Shown here: one piece after another, positions 61,409 through 64,000 of the stretch
Layout: each line of letters begins with the position of its first letter
Position numbering within the stretch: position 1 is the first letter of the stretch
Source of the DNA: Flavihumibacter stibioxidans
GTDB lineage: Bacteria > Bacteroidota > Bacteroidia > Chitinophagales > Chitinophagaceae
Reading direction: 5' to 3'
Length of the DNA stretch: 64,000 nucleotides
Assembly (NCBI RefSeq): GCF_014332695.1
Contig: NZ_MBUA01000012.1
Location: 243,858-307,857 of the forward strand
The notes under the pieces: model-generated
The model's input: the letters and a program-made list of their open reading frames with translations, nothing else
Databases searched by the model: none
What the model was told of the DNA's origin: nothing
Position numbers and translations under genes: made by a program

Positions 61409-62875
61409 TTAGAGTTTAATGCCCTGTCCTTTATAAAATTCAAGCACTTTCATGCGAAATACATAATCAAACTGCGCATTTGCCTTGTCGATGCGTGCGC
61501 GGGTTAGGTTGGTCTGGCTGGTAATCAGTTCCAGCGTGGACAACAAACCCAGCTCATAACGCCTGGAGGCAAAAGTATAGGAGCGCTCCGCCGCATCCAG
61601 GCTGGTTTTGGTGGCATTGAATTTCTGAAGGGATGACAGCGCATTCGTGTATGCGGTATAGATGTCACGCTTCAATTGCTGATTCGCATTTTCAATTACC
61701 AGGTTGGCATTCTGGAGGTTGAGCTTCGATCTTTCATAATTTGTCCTGGACTGGAAACCACTCAGGATCGGAATACTGATTCCGACACCGATATTCTGGC
61801 GGAAGTTGTTGGATAACTGTGTGCCCCATCCACTCCACATTTCACCAAATCCCCTGTTGCTTTGATTGATCTTGATATTCGGATTCTGAATAGCCACCAG
61901 GGTTCCGTCCACATTCACCACCCCGTTGGCCGGATTTGGATCGCTGTAACCCAGAAAATCCACTCCCGTTATTTTCCTGTTCGTACTGGCAAAGTTGGAT
62001 GCCAGTCCGCCAAAGGCAAATATCGTCGGGTACAAACTGCTGCGGGCAGCTTTGATAAAGTGCTCAAGGGATTGCTTCCTCAGTTCATTGGCCTTCACCA
62101 CCGGCTGGTTCTTTTGCGCCATTTCAAAAACCATTTTCGGTTGCAGGTCAGCGATAGGATCCACCGGGATCATCTCAACCGGTGGAATCGAAATGCTGAA
62201 AGGCTGTTCCGCATCGAGGTTGAGAAGGCCTTTGAGGGAAAGCAGGTTCAGTTGGAAAGTTGCTTCCGCACCGATCAGTGAAGCACTGTCGCGGGCCACC
62301 TGGGCCTCCAGGTCAACCGCATTAAGTTCAGGCAGGGTGCCTGCTTCCACACGTTTACGGGTATCCGCCAACTGGCTCTGACTCTGCTTCAGCTGAACAC
62401 CCACTATATCCACCTGTACTTTTGACAACAATGCCGTCAGATAACCGGTCGCAACATTCAGGGCGATGTCATTCTTATTTTTTTCCACGTCGGCTGCCGC
62501 TGCTTCAGATTCCAGGCGGCTGGCATTAATGCTATGCTTTAACCTGTTCCAGTTATAAATGGTAACATCCGTATTAAACTGAAATCCCTGGAACAATAAC
62601 TGCTGGTTGGTAAAAAGGTTGGTCGTGGGGTCAATGGACCGGCCAAACTGGTAGCCGGTATTCGATGTAAAATTTGCGTTGGGCAGGCGCGATTTTTTGT
62701 TCTGGTCAGCAACCAGCACAGCGATCCTTTTCTGTACATCCGACTGCCGTACAGAAATATTATTCTCAAGGGCGTAATCGACACAACGCCGCAGATCCCA
62801 CTGATCCTGAGCCCCGGCATACAGGGAAAAGGTTCCGGAGATAATAACCAGGGAGATCTTTCTCAAAAGCTTCAT
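61409..62875 (-). CDS. TolC family outer-membrane channel
   Basis: A 488-residue protein with a signal peptide ending in YAGAQ at about residue 23. The internal duplication of TolC proteins is visible (WDLRRCVDYALENNISVRQS early, and the ERSKLNLQNANLVIENANQQ coiled segment later), with SQLADTRKRVEAGTLPELNA as a typical helical-barrel motif. It forms a trimeric tunnel through the outer membrane. It is followed by the adaptor gene at 26 bases. Confidence 0.9.
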   Translation of the reverse strand: MKLLRKISLVIISGTFSLYAGAQDQWDLRRCVDYALENNISVRQSDVQKRIAVLVADQNKKSRLPNANFTSNTGYQFGRSIDPTTNLFTNQQLLFQGFQFNTDVTIYNWNRLKHSINASRLESEAAAADVEKNKNDIALNVATGYLTALLSKVQVDIVGVQLKQSQSQLADTRKRVEAGTLPELNAVDLEAQVARDSASLIGAEATFQLNLLSLKGLLNLDAEQPFSISIPPVEMIPVDPIADLQPKMVFEMAQKNQPVVKANELRKQSLEHFIKAARSSLYPTIFAFGGLASNFASTNRKITGVDFLGYSDPNPANGVVNVDGTLVAIQNPNIKINQSNRGFGEMWSGWGTQLSNNFRQNIGVGISIPILSGFQSRTNYERSKLNLQNANLVIENANQQLKRDIYTAYTNALSSLQKFNATKTSLDAAERSYTFASRRYELGLLSTLELITSQTNLTRARIDKANAQFDYVFRMKVLEFYKGQGIKL

Positions 62876-62937
62876 GAATAATGGTTAAGGGCTTAAAAAT
62901 AAAGAATTCAGGCTCACCAGCCAGACCACTCGTATAA

Positions 62938-64000
62938 TTATCCTGAAAAACCGCTAAATGCCTGTTCCATATCTGCGATCAGGTAGTCGGCCGATTCCAG
63001 TCCCACATACAACCTGATCATCCTGTGTTCTTTCAGCTCAGGCCTGAAATGGGTGGGATGGATTCCCGCACATTTGGGGATCACAAGGCTTTCATGCCCT
63101 CCCCAGCTGACGGCCATGAATATGTGCTGCAGTGATTCGCAGAACCGGACGATCTCCTCGCGGCGGTCGGTTTTATACACAAAGGTCATCAGGCCGCAGG
63201 CACCGCTCATCTGACTTTTCGCCAGCTCATACTGGGGAAAAGCCGGATCCAGCGGGAACAGCACTTCCTCCACCTTTGGGTGTTGCTTCAGGTATGCCAG
63301 CACCCGGCTGGTAGTGTCCGTCACCTGGTTCAGCCGGGCCGGCAAAGTCCGCAACCCCCTGATCAGCAACCAGGCGTTGAAAGGCTGGATGCCGCTGCCA
63401 ATATTCAGGTATTCACTGTCGAAGATCTTTTTCATCATGGCCTTTGAACCACTGATGACACCGGCCACCACATCCGAATGCCCGCCAATATATTTGGTGG
63501 CAGATTGCAGGGAGATATCAATCCCAAGTTCAACCGGCCGCTGGTAAACGGGTGTGCAATAACTGTTATCACAAATGGTAATAATATTACGACTGCGGGC
63601 AAGTTCCGACACCGCTTTCAGGTCCTGCATGGCATAGGTCCAGCTATTGGGCGATTCAAGATAAATCAGGCTGGTATTAGGCTGCAGGGCGGTGGCAAAA
63701 TTCTCTGTAACGGTACCATCCACATAAGTTGTGCTCACGCCAAACCTCGGAAGGATCACATTGAACATTTTCTCCGCCCAGGTATATGGCTTTTTTACCG
63801 AAACAATATGGTCGCCGGCTTTTACATTGGCCAGCACCGCGGCAAATATCGCGGCAGCGCCACTGTTGAATACCAGCGCATCCTCCGCCCCGTCCAGCGC
63901 GGCCAGCTTTTTACGCAGGATATCAACCGTCGGATTGATCCCCCTGCTGTACAGGTAACTGCTCATTTCATCGGCAAATGCGGCACCCAGGTCTTCGACT
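62938..64000 (-). CDS. PLP-dependent Cys/Met metabolism enzyme, N-terminus beyond the right edge
   Basis: At least 353 residues; the frame is open to base 64000 (VEDLGAAFADE before the internal Met at 63966). It belongs to the Cys/Met metabolism PLP family. YSRGINPTVDILRKKLAALD, GAEDALVFNSGAAAIFAAVL, ESPNSWTYAMQDLKAVSELA and the lysine-containing SATKYIGGHSDVVAGVI that binds PLP are all seen. Members include cystathionine gamma-synthase, beta- and gamma-lyases, and methionine gamma-lyase; the exact reaction cannot be set. It is encoded upstream of tolC. Confidence 0.88.
   Translation of the reverse strand, partial: VEDLGAAFADEMSSYLYSRGINPTVDILRKKLAALDGAEDALVFNSGAAAIFAAVLANVKAGDHIVSVKKPYTWAEKMFNVILPRFGVSTTYVDGTVTENFATALQPNTSLIYLESPNSWTYAMQDLKAVSELARSRNIITICDNSYCTPVYQRPVELGIDISLQSATKYIGGHSDVVAGVISGSKAMMKKIFDSEYLNIGSGIQPFNAWLLIRGLRTLPARLNQVTDTTSRVLAYLKQHPKVEEVLFPLDPAFPQYELAKSQMSGACGLMTFVYKTDRREEIVRFCESLQHIFMAVSWGGHESLVIPKCAGIHPTHFRPELKEHRMIRLYVGLESADYLIADMEQAFSGFSG

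Overview
The window reads as a chromosomal stretch of a Bacteroidota bacterium, most likely of the family Chitinophagaceae. The evidence is a complete gldK-gldL-gldM-gldN cluster for the type IX secretion and gliding motor, several TonB-dependent receptors and Bacteroidota-only families (DUF4271, DUF4783, DUF5690-like), lineage-typical -7 elements of the form TAnnTTTG, and few Shine-Dalgarno sequences. I see no rRNA, tRNA, prophage, plasmid or CRISPR array.

Layout. 0-0.85 kb: start of a DUF5690-like membrane protein, then a repeat-filled gap. 0.85-8.6 kb: a likely phosphate-acquisition block with a surface lipoprotein, a TonB receptor, an OprO/P-type porin, a PhoU-like DUF47 protein and a PiT transporter. 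The TonB receptor promoter carries a six-unit, 11-bp-phased TAACA array resembling a PHO box. 8.7-11.7 kb: nucleotide-sugar genes rmlA and galE and a lone C-terminal transketolase half. 11.8-13.6 kb: an ECF sigma factor operon. 13.6-20.3 kb (minus strand): the elongasome operon mreB-mreC-mreD-mrdA-rodA followed by an MBL-fold hydrolase. 20.5-33.2 kb: housekeeping and transport genes (MFS, alpha-L-fucosidase, tryptophan dioxygenase, purD, two POT peptide transporters, apaG, icd, SUI1/YciH, nadC, DUF4783). 33.3-38.2 kb: gpmI, then a heme-binding protein, an unknown protein and a TonB receptor. 38.3-43.7 kb: a second sigma factor with a membrane/beta-barrel partner, a lipoprotein, uvrC and a small membrane protein. 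43.7-48.6 kb: gldKLMN. 48.7-58.8 kb: a DUF255 thioredoxin-fold protein, hemD, DUF4271, a BamA/TamA-type protein, hemW, a REP-associated transposase (RAYT) between its palindromes, and a U32 peptidase with a ferredoxin. 58.9-64 kb: gpsA, an RND/ABC-type adaptor, a TolC protein and a PLP enzyme cut by the right edge.

Most unusual content. Two palindromic repeat families are visible. One has the core GTCTGACRT. It flanks the RAYT gene on both sides, ends hemW with its own stop codon, and recurs as a 42-bp palindrome between rmlA and galE and as a 93-bp tandem array at 0.65-0.85 kb. The other is GC-rich (CACCCGACGGGTG) and lies inside two open reading frames, hemW and the DUF255 gene, without breaking them. 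It adds the same short peptide to both proteins. Low-complexity insertions in the DUF255 protein and in UvrC also suggest that this genome tolerates coding-sequence expansion.
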